From Raineyella sp. LH-20 (GTDB lineage: Bacteria; Actinomycetota; Actinomycetes; Propionibacteriales; Propionibacteriaceae), in NCBI RefSeq assembly GCF_033110965.1, contig NZ_CP137003.1, forward strand, positions 3,472,001 to 3,536,000: DNA of 64,000 bases. Direction: 5' to 3'. The position numbers and the translations under genes were made by a program. Positions 1-8,405 of the stretch are shown piece by piece (within the stretch, counting starts at the first letter, position 1; each line of letters starts with the position of its first letter). Below the pieces are notes generated by a model. The model made no database searches. It was not told where the DNA came from and worked only from the letters and a program-made list of their open reading frames with translations.

Positions 1-63
1 AGTGTGGTCGAAGGCGGTGCTGCGGAGAACGCTGAGGAGAGCGTGGCCGCCGACGCCGAGTGA
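1..63 (+). CDS. C-terminal end of an unidentified chromosomal protein (partial)
   Basis: The first frame is open from base 1 and stops with TGA at 61-63, giving about 20 acidic, alanine-rich residues (ending AADAE). Acidic low-complexity tails occur on several actinobacterial proteins, for example trigger factor, but nothing here identifies the protein. It lies outside the mobile element, on the chromosome side of the tRNA-His gene. Confidence 0.4.
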   Translation, partial: SVVEGGAAENAEESVAADAE

Positions 64-175
64 CCGCGTCGGGGGACGCCGACGCCCTCCCCCGATCAAC
101 CGGCCACTGTCTCCGTATGCCCGTAAAGGGGACCTGGTCCCCGACCGTTCTCAACATCCCCGATGTTCGCCACGT

Positions 176-209
176 TCCCCGACCGCATTCGCCCGTATTC
201 GGTCGGGGA
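176..209. terminator. Terminator-like hairpin
   Basis: TCCCCGACCG (176-185) and CGGTCGGGGA (200-209) are perfect 10-bp inverted repeats around a 14-nt loop. There is no T tract, so it may be a T-less actinobacterial terminator for the gene ending at 63, or a protein-binding site. Confidence 0.4.
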
Positions 210-230
210 TCCTGACGTGGGTCGCGGTTG

Positions 231-287
231 GTGAGAATCATCGGGGTTCGTGAGGATCGTCGCGATCTGCGAGGATCGTCGGCACTG
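231..287. repeat. Three 19-bp tandem direct repeats
   Basis: Units begin at 231, 250 and 269, so the period is exactly 19 bp. Their first 13 bases are GTGAGAATCATCG, GTGAGGATCGTCG and GCGAGGATCGTCG; the last 6 bases of each unit diverge. The array is iteron-like and ends about 140 bp before the tRNA that marks the edge of the mobile element. Function unknown. Confidence 0.6.
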
Positions 288-428
288 ACCGGAGTGGCCG
301 GGCAGCCAAGCGCCTCACACCCCCGACCACGTGCCCACAGATCGACGGAATGACGCCGATTGGCGTACGTCTGCCGGACTTGGCTATACTGCTCAAGTTC
401 GCCCGGAAGGGAAACCTACGGCGACGAT

Positions 429-505
429 GGTGGGTATAGCTCAGCTGGTAGAGCACCTGGTTGTGGTCCAGGATGTCGCGGGTTCGAGCCCCGTTACTCA
501 CCCCA
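429..505 (+). tRNA. tRNA-His (anticodon GTG)
   Basis: The acceptor stem GTGGGTA (430-436) pairs with TACTCAC (495-501). The extra 5' G typical of tRNA-His is at 429, opposite C502, and CCA is encoded at 503-505. The anticodon stem CCTGG/CCAGG encloses loop TTGTGGT with anticodon GTG at 463-465. The T arm carries GGTTCGAGCCCC. The serine recombinase gene of the neighbouring ICE terminates inside its last bases, so its 3' end is the probable integration site. The matching right-hand attachment site is not in the window. Confidence 0.97.
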
Positions 506-2177
506 AACGGGTCAGGTGTGAACTTGCGACCAAGGGGCCACCCTTGGTCGCGGTTCGCGCCTGGCCCATTTTCTTCGCCTCGGCGGCCCAGCTCAGGGCG
601 TCGGCGTGGAGGCCGGAGAGGCTCAGTCCGTCATACGGGTTCCGGTAGCCGACGCGCACGTCGTTGTCCTCGTCGATGTAGATCGCCCTGAACAGTGCTT
701 GGTTGCACAGTCGGCGGTTCGCGTCGTCGGCGTGCTCGTAGAGGTCGGCTGCGTTGGACAGCAGTTTCAGCGAGTCGTCGAGGTTCGCCCGCGCGTCGGC
801 ATAGTGGCCGTGGTGAGCGGTGATCCGGTGCTCGATGGTCTCCAACGACGCGGTGATCCGGTCCTGCTCCTTCTTGAGCAGGTCGAGCGGGATGGCTCCG
901 GCGTAGTGGGCTTGCAGCAACTTCTGCTGCTCGCCTTCGAGTTGGGTTCTCCGGGACGCGAGGTCGGCAAGTTCGGCGGCTCCTTCGGCCATCATCTCGT
1001 CGAACCGGGCATGGATCATCGCCGAGACCGCCTGCGTCGTCTCGGGATCGAGCTGCACCTTGGCATAGAAGCGCTCGATGAGCCGTTCGACCTGCTCGAT
1101 GAGCATCGCCTGCCGGGTGCAGTCGCCTCTGCCACCATGCCTGCTCGCGCACACGAAGTACGGGTAGATCGTGCCCTGGCTGCTCTTGGCGTTGCACACC
1201 AGTAGCCGCGAGCCGCACTGGCCGCAGAACACCGTCCCCTTCAAGTAGTGCTCGTGGACTTGCGTTGCATCTGCTGCCGAGCGGTGCGTGCCGAGCACGG
1301 TCTGCACCTGGTCCCACACCTCGTTGGGGACGATGGCCTCGTGCGCTCCGGCATAGGTCACGCCCTGGTAGCGGACGCTGCCCTTGTAGTACGGGTTCGT
1401 CAGCATCCGATGCACCGACGACTTCCCGATGGGTCGGGACGGTCGCCGCGGCGACGCCGCTGTCGTGAGCCCGCGCGCTACGAGCTCCTGGTGAAGCTGG
1501 CTCGTCGTCCAGTCGCCGGATGCGAACACCTGGAACGCCCACCGCACCAACGGGGCTCGCTCCTCGTCGATCTCGACGGTGCGTACTTCCCGCCCGAACT
1601 CGTCGCGCACGCCGACGTTGCGGTAGCCGATGGGTGCCTTCGTCACGGTGCCGCCCTGCGCGGCCTTCTGCGACAGACCCTTGACGACCTCGGTGGCGAG
1701 GTTGCGGGAGTAGAACTCCGCGATCGAGGACATGATGCCGTGCAGCAGCATCCCGGACGGGGTCTCGTCGATGTTCTCCGTGGCCGACACCAGCGTGACG
1801 CCGGCGTCCTTGAGGGCGAGGTGGATGGTCACGTCGTCGGCTCGGTTGCGGGCGAGCCGGTCGACCTTGTGGACGATGCAGTAGTTCGTCTTGTGCTTCG
1901 CGACGTACTGGATCATCCGCATCAGTTCGGGCCGGTCGGCCTTGCGCGCGGACTCGCCCGCGTCGACGAACTCCTCGATGATCGTTGCTCCGAGCTGGTC
2001 GGCCTTGCGCTGGTTCGCCTCGCGCTGGGCCGGGATCGAGAAGCCCTCCGCCTGGCCGCCCTTCTCCGCCTGCTCCTTCGTGGAGACCCGTAGGTAGGAG
2101 ACGGCGAATGATCCGGGGAACGGGGTGGGCGCTACGAGGCTGTCTATCGCGGTTCGGTCCGCGTCGATGATCGTCAT
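498..2177 (-). CDS. Large serine recombinase (ICE integrase)
   Basis: 559 residues. This is the site-specific recombinase expected to integrate and excise the element through a covalent phosphoserine intermediate. The N-terminal resolvase domain contains SYLRVSTKEQ with the catalytic Ser at 32, followed by the VDRLARN motif. A recombinase domain comes next (the YKG-like motif reads NPYYKGSVRYQG), then a zinc ribbon (CGQCGSRL with a second Cys pair about 25 residues later) and a coiled-coil C terminus. Length and layout fit the large serine recombinases of phages and ICEs. The stop codon (498-500) lies inside the tRNA-His acceptor stem, so integration itself may set the last codons. The small genes behind it run in the same direction. 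No tyrosine recombinase was seen. Confidence 0.93.
   Translation of the reverse strand: MTIIDADRTAIDSLVAPTPFPGSFAVSYLRVSTKEQAEKGGQAEGFSIPAQREANQRKADQLGATIIEEFVDAGESARKADRPELMRMIQYVAKHKTNYCIVHKVDRLARNRADDVTIHLALKDAGVTLVSATENIDETPSGMLLHGIMSSIAEFYSRNLATEVVKGLSQKAAQGGTVTKAPIGYRNVGVRDEFGREVRTVEIDEERAPLVRWAFQVFASGDWTTSQLHQELVARGLTTAASPRRPSRPIGKSSVHRMLTNPYYKGSVRYQGVTYAGAHEAIVPNEVWDQVQTVLGTHRSAADATQVHEHYLKGTVFCGQCGSRLLVCNAKSSQGTIYPYFVCASRHGGRGDCTRQAMLIEQVERLIERFYAKVQLDPETTQAVSAMIHARFDEMMAEGAAELADLASRRTQLEGEQQKLLQAHYAGAIPLDLLKKEQDRITASLETIEHRITAHHGHYADARANLDDSLKLLSNAADLYEHADDANRRLCNQALFRAIYIDEDNDVRVGYRNPYDGLSLSGLHADALSWAAEAKKMGQARTATKGGPLVASSHLTRLG
526..551. terminator. Perfect 11-bp hairpin between tRNA-His and the recombinase
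   Basis: GCGACCAAGGG (526-536) and CCCTTGGTCGC (541-551) form a perfect 11-bp stem with a 4-nt loop, GCCA. It lies in the last codons of the recombinase gene and 20 bp beyond the tRNA CCA end. It could act as a bidirectional terminator between the convergent genes, or belong to the recombination site. Confidence 0.5.
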
Positions 2178-2353
2178 GGCTCTTCTCCACAGTCACTGGT
2201 CCTGCCGACGCGGACTTGTGAGAGCGGATGTTGATCGTGAGAAGAGCCCGAAGGCTGTAGGACTAGGCCGAGTCGGCCACGTTTACTTTGCCTCGCCGTG
2301 GCGGCGAAGCGCTAGGACCACAACATCCGCCATCCGCGACGGATGCCTCCATT

Positions 2354-2560
2354 CTACGACGACGCGCTCGCGGAGGCACGAGGGCGCTTCGGTCGCGTCG
2401 ATCCCTCCGAACGGCACGCTCCCGACTGTTGGAGCGCCAGGCGGATCAGCAGCTCGCAGAGCTTGTCCAGGTCGGGCGGCTCGTGGAACTCGGCGCGGAT
2501 CGTCAGCTCGCGCTCGCTCTGTTGACGCTGCCCGGTCTTCCGTTCATAGCGGCGCGCCAC
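2354..2560 (-). CDS. Small hypothetical ICE protein
   Basis: 68 residues beginning MARRYERKTGQRQQSERELTIRAEF. The N-terminal half is charged and helical, with a segment (PPDLDKLCELLIRLALQQ) that looks like a protein-interaction helix. The gene starts 3 bp after the stop of the DUF4913 gene and lies between it and the recombinase. By position it may be a recombination directionality or accessory factor, but I recognise no domain. Confidence 0.5.
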   Translation of the reverse strand: MARRYERKTGQRQQSERELTIRAEFHEPPDLDKLCELLIRLALQQSGACRSEGSTRPKRPRASASASS

Positions 2561-2563
2561 GAT

Positions 2564-3127
2564 TCACACCTCGCCCGTCTCCGGGTCGATGCCCGCGAAG
2601 AAGGCATCCTCTGCTTCCTGGCGCGCATCCACCATGTCGATCACGAACCGAGCGAAGTCTTCGTCGCGATCCGTGATCGGTGAGTCCTCGATGGGCTGAG
2701 TGGGGTCTTCACCGGGCCAGCTCGTCTGGCGAGTCGGGCGGTCTCGGTCGAGCCGCGTACCGCAGGCCGACACCCAATCACGAAGGCGGGCACGGGCATC
2801 GGCGAAGTCGCGGTGCCAGCCGAGCGGTGCCGACCCATTCTGCTCGGGGTCGTATGCGCACAGCCAGTGCAGGTGCAGCGCCGACAGTTCCCAGAGGAGC
2901 TCGGGGTGACGGTGCCAGTAGGGCGGAACGACGCTGGCCGGAAGTCCGTAGGTGTGGCGAAGCCAGTCCACCCAACGGTTCAGTTCGAGCAACTCGGCTT
3001 CGAGATCGTTGGCGGTCAGCAGATTCCAGTTGACCGGATGCGGCGGCTCGGGCACGTCGAAACGCGGGGACGCGAGACCTGCCTCGGGTGGCATGTCGTC
3101 GTGCTCAGGGTGGAACTGATCGCTCAT
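2564..3127 (-). CDS. DUF4913 domain protein
   Basis: 187 residues from ATG at 3127. The middle holds a Trp/His-rich block (WVDWLRHTYGL then PPYWHRHPELLWELSALHLHW) that matches my memory of DUF4913, a family of unknown function found with actinobacterial conjugative elements. The acidic C terminus ends GIDPETGEV. It sits 11 bp downstream of ssb in the transfer operon. The reading frame stays open far upstream through ssb, so this start is an inference from spacing. Confidence 0.7.
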   Translation of the reverse strand: MSDQFHPEHDDMPPEAGLASPRFDVPEPPHPVNWNLLTANDLEAELLELNRWVDWLRHTYGLPASVVPPYWHRHPELLWELSALHLHWLCAYDPEQNGSAPLGWHRDFADARARLRDWVSACGTRLDRDRPTRQTSWPGEDPTQPIEDSPITDRDEDFARFVIDMVDARQEAEDAFFAGIDPETGEV

Positions 3128-3138
3128 GGCGGGATCGC

Positions 3139-3576
3139 TCACATTCCGATGGCAGCCGCGGTGGACGGCGCGGCCTGCTGAGGTCCGGTGAACGCCGCGG
3201 CGTCTCGGCCGGAAGTGCGTTCGCTGCGATCCACCTCGTAGCGGGTGCGGGCGAGGTCGTGTCCGATGCGCGTCGCGATGAACTCCTCGCCCTCGTACCG
3301 CTGGCCGTTGCGCTCGTAGGAGTAGTCGCGCACCCGTCCGTCGGCGATGATGTTGTCGCCCTTGGCGAGCCGCTCGGCTCCCTGCTCGGCAGCACCGCGA
3401 TACGCAATGAGGTCGTGGAACGTCGTCTCCAGTTGCGTGAAGGAGTTGTCGGGCTCCTTGCGGTAATGCTCGATGCCGACCTTCATGTAGAGCCGTGCGT
3501 CGCCGCGGTCGGTGTAGCTGAGCTGCGGGTCCGAGGCGACAAAGCCGGAGATGGACTGGTGGGTACGAATGGCCAT
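3139..3576 (-). CDS. ssb: Single-stranded DNA-binding protein
   Basis: 145 residues. An OB-fold SSB: ISGFVASDPQLSYTDRGDARLYMKVGIEH, followed by TFHDLIAYRGAAEQGAERLAKGDNI, which corresponds to the SSB strand pattern (LAE..AKGD). The chromosomal SSB acidic tail (DIPF) is missing; the protein ends in a short Ala/Pro/Gln segment. ICE-borne SSBs coat the transferred single strand. It is read together with the DUF4913 gene and lies 82 bp after the coupling-protein gene. A CAGGTGCGC motif lies 52 bp upstream, at 3628-3638. Confidence 0.85.
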   Translation of the reverse strand: MAIRTHQSISGFVASDPQLSYTDRGDARLYMKVGIEHYRKEPDNSFTQLETTFHDLIAYRGAAEQGAERLAKGDNIIADGRVRDYSYERNGQRYEGEEFIATRIGHDLARTRYEVDRSERTSGRDAAAFTGPQQAAPSTAAAIGM

Positions 3577-3658
3577 GATGGCGTCCTCCTGAACTCGGGC
3601 GACCAGCCGTGTGTGGCCGCTGTGTCAGGCAGGTGCGCTTCGGCACCCAGACGCAGCG

Positions 3659-5437
3659 TCAGGTGACGGGGCGGTGGCGCAGCAGTGTTTCGAGTTCGTC
3701 GCGGTCGCTGCGGAGTTGCGCGGCATCGGGGCGAGTCGGCCAGGCGCGGAGGTCGGTGACGATGGGCGGCGCGGAGCGCAGCATCGCAATGCCGGTGCCG
3801 AATGGCAGGGTGCGGATGCGGTCTGGCGGCAGGATCGGGACGCGGCGGATCGAGCGCTGGTTGGAGCGGGTGCCGTGGTCGCCGAGTGTCACGCTGTCGG
3901 TGTACTCGTCGCGCTCTCCGATGAGCGTGGAGAGGTCTTGGAGGTCGCGGCTGTTGGATGCGCCGCCGAGGATGATCTTGACGATGCTAGCGTCCCAGAT
4001 CGCGCCGGCCTGGTGTTCACTCCACCTGTCGCGAGCCTGTGCGAGGGACTGCAAGACCGGCATGGTCGTGATCCCGGTGCCACCGCCTTCGGCCATGAGC
4101 GTCGGCAGTGACGGCAGCGGTGCGAGATTCCCGATCTCGTCGAGCGCGAGCAGTAGCGGCGGGTCGAGCCGTGCTCCGGGCGAGCGGGCGGCAAGTCGGC
4201 GGGCGGTTTCGATGAGGTCTTCGACGAACGCCGCGACCAGCGATGCCGAGGCTCCTGCTCCTGCTCCGGTGGCGAGCAGGTACAGGGTGCCTTGTTCGGT
4301 GAGGAAGGTCTCGGGGTCGAAGTGCTCGTGCGGGCCTGGCGTGACGGCATCGAGCACGCGCGGGTCGGCCAGTGCGGCCAGTGCGAGGGAGACGCCTTGC
4401 CAGATGCTGTCGCGGGTCTTGGGGTCGGCGTCGATCATCGCGGCCAGGGAGTCGTCCCAGCCCATCGCCGCGTTCGGGTGTGAGTTGAGGATGGCGACGG
4501 CTTCGGACGCGGCGCTGGGGTCGAGGGTCCATCTGAACAGCTCGGCTGGCTGGCGGCCGTCGAGCGCGGCGGCATGCAGCAGGCTTTGGAGTGCGGTGCG
4601 GGTTTTGCCTTCCCAGAACCCGCCGGACTCGACCCCTCCGGCGCTGAGTCCTGTGGCGGCTGCGAGGCCGTTAGCGCGGATCATCGCGGTCAGCGGATCG
4701 TCACAGCCGCGAATGGGCGACCAGCGCAGCCCGGCGGGGATGCCTTCGGCGAGGTGTTGCGGGTCGAACACCGCGACCGGTCCGCCCCTGCGGCGTCGGG
4801 CGCGGAGGGTCGCGGTGAGGTTGTCGGGCCTGGTGCTGGTGGTGACGACCGCTCCGGGTGCGTCGAGGATCGCGTTGATGACGACATGTAGGCCCTTGCC
4901 TGAGCGGGGTGGGCCGATCAGCAGGATCGAGTCTTCGACAGATGCCCAGACCTCCGTCCCGCGACTGGCACCGAGGAGGTAGCCGACATCCTGCGGGGCT
5001 GGTGATTCCAAGGAGGGGCGCAGTGTGGCCGCGCGGTGCAGCAGTGCCTTCGCGGATGCTGCGGTCTTGACTTCATGGCTGGTCGCGATCCCGGCAAGGC
5101 GGTGCGGGTCGGTCTCGGTCTTCCGCGTGTGGCGGCGCAGCACGATCCACACCCAGACGATCCCGGTGGCGAGTCCGCCGAGCAGTGCCGCGCTGACGAG
5201 CCAGTAGGCGACCGGGTTGAGACCGTCGGCACCGAGCGCGGTTGCCGGGTCGCCGGGGTTGAACAGCACGGCGAGTCCCGCCGCTGCGCCGGCGTCTGGC
5301 TGGGGTGTGCCGGTGAGGAACGCGGCGACACTGCCACCGGCGCGGAGAACGAGGGCGATCCCGAACATGCCGATCAGCCCAATGAGGGCGGCATTGGTGA
5401 GTTCGTCGCCCATGCCCCCGGCCTGCCGCTGGTTCAT
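3659..5437 (-). CDS. Type IV coupling protein (VirD4/TraG-like ATPase)
   Basis: 592 residues. It links the relaxase-DNA complex to the transfer channel at the membrane. Two transmembrane segments lie at about 18-34 and 78-100. The P-loop IGPPRSGKG is at 174-182 and the Walker B segment LLLALDEIGN is near 430. The motif around PVLQSLAQARDRW and the C-terminal SIRRVPILPPDRIRTLPFG are typical of TraD/TraG proteins. The start codon overlaps the stop of the upstream gene (ATGA), indicating translational coupling within the operon. Confidence 0.9.
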   Translation of the reverse strand: MNQRQAGGMGDELTNAALIGLIGMFGIALVLRAGGSVAAFLTGTPQPDAGAAAGLAVLFNPGDPATALGADGLNPVAYWLVSAALLGGLATGIVWVWIVLRRHTRKTETDPHRLAGIATSHEVKTAASAKALLHRAATLRPSLESPAPQDVGYLLGASRGTEVWASVEDSILLIGPPRSGKGLHVVINAILDAPGAVVTTSTRPDNLTATLRARRRRGGPVAVFDPQHLAEGIPAGLRWSPIRGCDDPLTAMIRANGLAAATGLSAGGVESGGFWEGKTRTALQSLLHAAALDGRQPAELFRWTLDPSAASEAVAILNSHPNAAMGWDDSLAAMIDADPKTRDSIWQGVSLALAALADPRVLDAVTPGPHEHFDPETFLTEQGTLYLLATGAGAGASASLVAAFVEDLIETARRLAARSPGARLDPPLLLALDEIGNLAPLPSLPTLMAEGGGTGITTMPVLQSLAQARDRWSEHQAGAIWDASIVKIILGGASNSRDLQDLSTLIGERDEYTDSVTLGDHGTRSNQRSIRRVPILPPDRIRTLPFGTGIAMLRSAPPIVTDLRAWPTRPDAAQLRSDRDELETLLRHRPVT

Positions 5438-5982
5438 GTCAGCCGCCGCACCGCGAGCGTGCCCGAGATGCGCCCGAACAGGATCACCTCGTGTGTGCCG
5501 TCGGGTAGGTCGTCGAGGTCGATGAGCGTCCGGGCTTCGCCGGTCCCGGTAGCGTCGGTGTGGGAGACGATCGTCGCGACAGCGACATCCTCGCCAGGCA
5601 CGAACCCGCCCGCGGTGACCTCAGCCAAGCGCGGCACCCGTCGGGCGTGGCGACTTCGACGAGTTTCCGGCGCAGGGGTCTCGGACGGTGCGACTGCGCG
5701 TCGGGGTTTGCGGGTGCGGAGGATGTCGGTGAAGACGCTGCCGTCGTTCTCGCGCACCTCGACTCGGACTGCGATGGTGCGGTCGTTGGTGATGGCATCC
5801 ATGAGCGGCCCGAACGTCGCGCGCGTCCAGTCGCCCGCGTCCGGCGACGCGAACGGTGTTCCATCGACCGTGGCGGTGAGGGTGCCGTCTGCAGCGACGG
5901 TGACGAGGACGTGCGGCAGCTCGACGGGAGCCGTGGCATCGTCTTCGTTCGGGGTGGATCGGCGCGGGCCGGTGAGGTTCAT
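5434..5982 (-). CDS. Conserved ICE protein of unknown function
   Basis: 182 residues, from an ATG at 5982 that overlaps the VirB4 stop. It has no transmembrane segment and is rich in beta-strand patterns (HVLVTVAADGTLTATVDGTPF, then HEVILFGRISGTLAVRRL). An Arg-rich linker near residues 115-125 separates the two halves. It is sandwiched between the coupling protein and VirB4 ATPase with 4-bp overlaps on both sides, so it is almost surely co-translated with the transfer machine. I cannot assign a family. Confidence 0.7.
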   Translation of the reverse strand: MNLTGPRRSTPNEDDATAPVELPHVLVTVAADGTLTATVDGTPFASPDAGDWTRATFGPLMDAITNDRTIAVRVEVRENDGSVFTDILRTRKPRRAVAPSETPAPETRRSRHARRVPRLAEVTAGGFVPGEDVAVATIVSHTDATGTGEARTLIDLDDLPDGTHEVILFGRISGTLAVRRLT

Positions 5983-7463
5983 CGGTGTCCTCCTGCGGCG
6001 CGGCTGCTGGTGTCGAACAGGGCGAGTTCGTCGGGGTGGAGTTGGTGCTGGCAGACGAAGCTCCTGGCCTTGATCCGCCACAGCCCTTGGCCGACGCCAA
6101 GGTTCGGCAAGAGCTGCTGCTCCGTGCCGGTCAGACCGAGGGCGGTCGCGGTCGGTCCGAGCTGGTCGGACTCCTGCCGGTACACGATCCGCGTTTCCGC
6201 GTTCGCGAGTAGTGAGTTCGCCAGGGAGCGCATGGCTGAGCCTTGGTCGCCCACGTTGTCGAGGTCGGTGAGCTTGTGGAAGATCAGCATGTTCGCGATC
6301 CCGTAGTGCCGCGCGAGTCGCCAGTGCGCATCCATCCGCCGCAGCAGCGCTGGATGGGACATGAGCCGCCAGGCCTCGTCGTAGATCACCCACCGCTGTC
6401 CACCGTTCGGGTCGAGCAGCGCGGACTCCATCCACGCCGACGAGCACGTCATCAACACCGAGATGAGCGTCGAGTTCTCGGTGACGCGCGAGAGGTCGAG
6501 CGAGATCATCGGCAGCGACGGGTCGAACGCGACCGTCGAAGGCCCGTCGAACAGTCCGGCCAGGTCGCCGGCCACGAGACGGCGCAGCGCGTGGCCGACG
6601 AGCCTGCCGTCCTCGGCCAACCGGCCGTCGGCATCCGCGCTCGGGGCGAGGATGCGGTCAACGACCATCGGCAGGATCGGCACATCGTTCTCCCGCACGG
6701 TCTGGGTCAGGGCGATGTCGATCGCGGTGTGCTCCAACGGCGACAATCCCCGCGCGAGCACGGTCTCCGCGAGTGCGCCGATCAGGTCACGCCGTCGGGC
6801 TGCGACAGTGGACGCCCATTGCTCATCCGAGAGACCGCTGGGCCGGTGGCCTTCATCGAGCGGATTCAGGCGAGTGTTGAGTCCGTGACCGAGGACGATG
6901 GCACGTCCACCGACGGCGTTGGCGACGGCGGTGTGTTCGCCCTTCGGGTCGCCGGGCACGTATACGCGCCGTCCGAACGGTAGCGAGCGCGTGTAGAGGG
7001 ACTTGGCCAGCGATGACTTGCCGGAGCCGACGATCCCGGCCAGCACCACGTTGGGTGCGGTGATGATGCCGCGTGCGTAGAGCACCCACGGGTCGTAGAC
7101 GAAACTCCCGCCCGAGTAGAGGTCTTGGCCGACGAACACGCCATCGGCGCCGAGACCGCCCTCGGCGACGAACGGGTACGCACCCGCCAGCGTCGCCGAC
7201 GTGTCCTGATGCCGCGTCAGATGGAACCGGCCCGGAGTGCGCAGCCGCGCAGCGCCGGACTCGCCTGCCTTCGGCAGGTAGACCGTCGCGCGGCGCTCGG
7301 CACGCTCCTCCTCGGCCTTTGCCTTCGCGGCGGCGAGCGCGGTCCTTCGCTGCTCGGCGTGGAGTCGGGCCTCGGCCTTGCGGCGCTGCTTGCGGAGCTT
7401 CCGCCGCTCCTTCGACGGTGCCACCAGGACAGCGGTATGCAGCCGCGCGCGATCCTCGGTCAC
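5979..7463 (-). CDS. VirB4-like conjugation ATPase
   Basis: 494 residues from GTG at 7463, which overlaps the stop of the preceding gene. The first 60 residues form a charged coiled-coil (KERRKLRKQRRKAEARLHAE). The P-loop GIVGSGKSS is at 143-151. The Walker B segment RWVIYDEAWRLM follows, and the region HYGIANMLIFHKLTDLDNVG resembles the C-terminal motor of VirB4/TraC proteins. The family N-terminal domain is absent here and is probably supplied by the SCO6880-type protein encoded upstream. This is a split VirB4 arrangement typical of actinobacterial ICEs. Confidence 0.85.
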   Translation of the reverse strand: MTEDRARLHTAVLVAPSKERRKLRKQRRKAEARLHAEQRRTALAAAKAKAEEERAERRATVYLPKAGESGAARLRTPGRFHLTRHQDTSATLAGAYPFVAEGGLGADGVFVGQDLYSGGSFVYDPWVLYARGIITAPNVVLAGIVGSGKSSLAKSLYTRSLPFGRRVYVPGDPKGEHTAVANAVGGRAIVLGHGLNTRLNPLDEGHRPSGLSDEQWASTVAARRRDLIGALAETVLARGLSPLEHTAIDIALTQTVRENDVPILPMVVDRILAPSADADGRLAEDGRLVGHALRRLVAGDLAGLFDGPSTVAFDPSLPMISLDLSRVTENSTLISVLMTCSSAWMESALLDPNGGQRWVIYDEAWRLMSHPALLRRMDAHWRLARHYGIANMLIFHKLTDLDNVGDQGSAMRSLANSLLANAETRIVYRQESDQLGPTATALGLTGTEQQLLPNLGVGQGLWRIKARSFVCQHQLHPDELALFDTSSRAAGGHR

Positions 7464-8290
7464 CGCACCAGCCCCCGCGACTGCTTGACCGCCGTGATCT
7501 TGGCCGGCTCGAACCACGACCCATCCCGCTTCGGGGTCGGCGGGTCGGCTCGCTTCGGAGCGCCCGGCGACGAGTACGACACCAGAAGCTCCGGCCCCGG
7601 CTGCACCGGAGCCGGTTCGACCAGCTCGGCATCCTGGGGCTCGGCCTCTGGTTCGGTGTAGCGGCGCAGCAGCGAGACGTAGCCGATATGCGGGTTGACG
7701 ACCAGCGCGTAGTCGCCCGAGAGCGCAACCCGATCGTTGGTGCCCTCGCCGGGCTTGTCGTAGACATACCCGTTCTCCAGCGCGGCCTGCGTGGTCTCGT
7801 CGCCGTAGTCCCACTGCGCGAGGAAGTCCACCGCATCCACGTGTCCCAGCTCGCCCAGGATGTGCAACGGCCGGTCGGCCTCCTCGCCCTGGAGGAACAC
7901 CACGCTGACCCACCGCGACGGCATGACCTCCTCGACGGCGGGCTCGGGGTGCCAGGCGATCCGCCCCGCGGCGATGAAGCCTTCCGCGAGCCGGTCGTGG
8001 GCCCGGTCGACGAGGTTCGCGGCCTGACGCAACTCTTCCGCAGCAGCGAGCGCCTCCCGCACGCCTGCCTCGTGGCTTCCGGCGTCGTTGAACGCGTGCG
8101 CGGCCTTGCGCTCGTGAACATCGGCGATCTGGTCGAGCGCCTGCCGCAGCGAGCGCATGCCCGAGGACAGATCACCGATCACCCCGTACATCTCGGCGGG
8201 CTGATCGAAGCCCCGGCTCGCGTGCGCGAGGCCGCGCAAGGCTTCGGACGCCTCGGCGGCGTCGGCAGTCGAATCGAAGAACGTAGGCAT
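7460..8290 (-). CDS. Conserved ICE protein of unknown function
   Basis: 276 residues. The helical N-terminal half (ADAAEASEALRGLAHASRGFDQPAEMYGVIGDL onward) resembles WXG100-like or coiled-coil helical bundles. The second half is a predicted alpha/beta domain (SRWVSVVFLQGEEADRPLHILGELG) followed by a Pro-rich tail. There is no membrane segment. A clear AGGAGG ribosome site precedes the ATG at 8290. It is coupled to virB4 by a 4-bp overlap and diverges from the CHAT gene across 115 bp. Confidence 0.7.
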   Translation of the reverse strand: MPTFFDSTADAAEASEALRGLAHASRGFDQPAEMYGVIGDLSSGMRSLRQALDQIADVHERKAAHAFNDAGSHEAGVREALAAAEELRQAANLVDRAHDRLAEGFIAAGRIAWHPEPAVEEVMPSRWVSVVFLQGEEADRPLHILGELGHVDAVDFLAQWDYGDETTQAALENGYVYDKPGEGTNDRVALSGDYALVVNPHIGYVSLLRRYTEPEAEPQDAELVEPAPVQPGPELLVSYSSPGAPKRADPPTPKRDGSWFEPAKITAVKQSRGLVR

Positions 8291-8405
8291 GGTGACCTCC
8301 TGGTGCCGTATGACGGGGAGGTGCGCACCAGCGAACGGAAAATGTCGGTGGTGCGGCCTAGCGTTGTAGATGACACGAGGGCAAACGAGGCAGGAGCCCG
8401 ACAGA

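Larger units (their letters stand above)
64..428. other. Intergenic region upstream of tRNA-His, with a hairpin and direct repeats
   Basis: No convincing gene is visible in these 365 bases. The stretch holds a short inverted repeat (AACATC-ccc-GATGTT, 153-167), a strong terminator-like hairpin (176-209) and three 19-bp tandem repeats (231-287). A promoter for the tRNA should lie near 370-425, where GGCTATACT (380-388) gives a plausible -10 element. Confidence 0.5.

Noticed and set aside
606-1205. Plus-strand open frames opposite the serine recombinase
   Set aside because: These are mirror frames of a clear recombinase gene with no recognisable motif.
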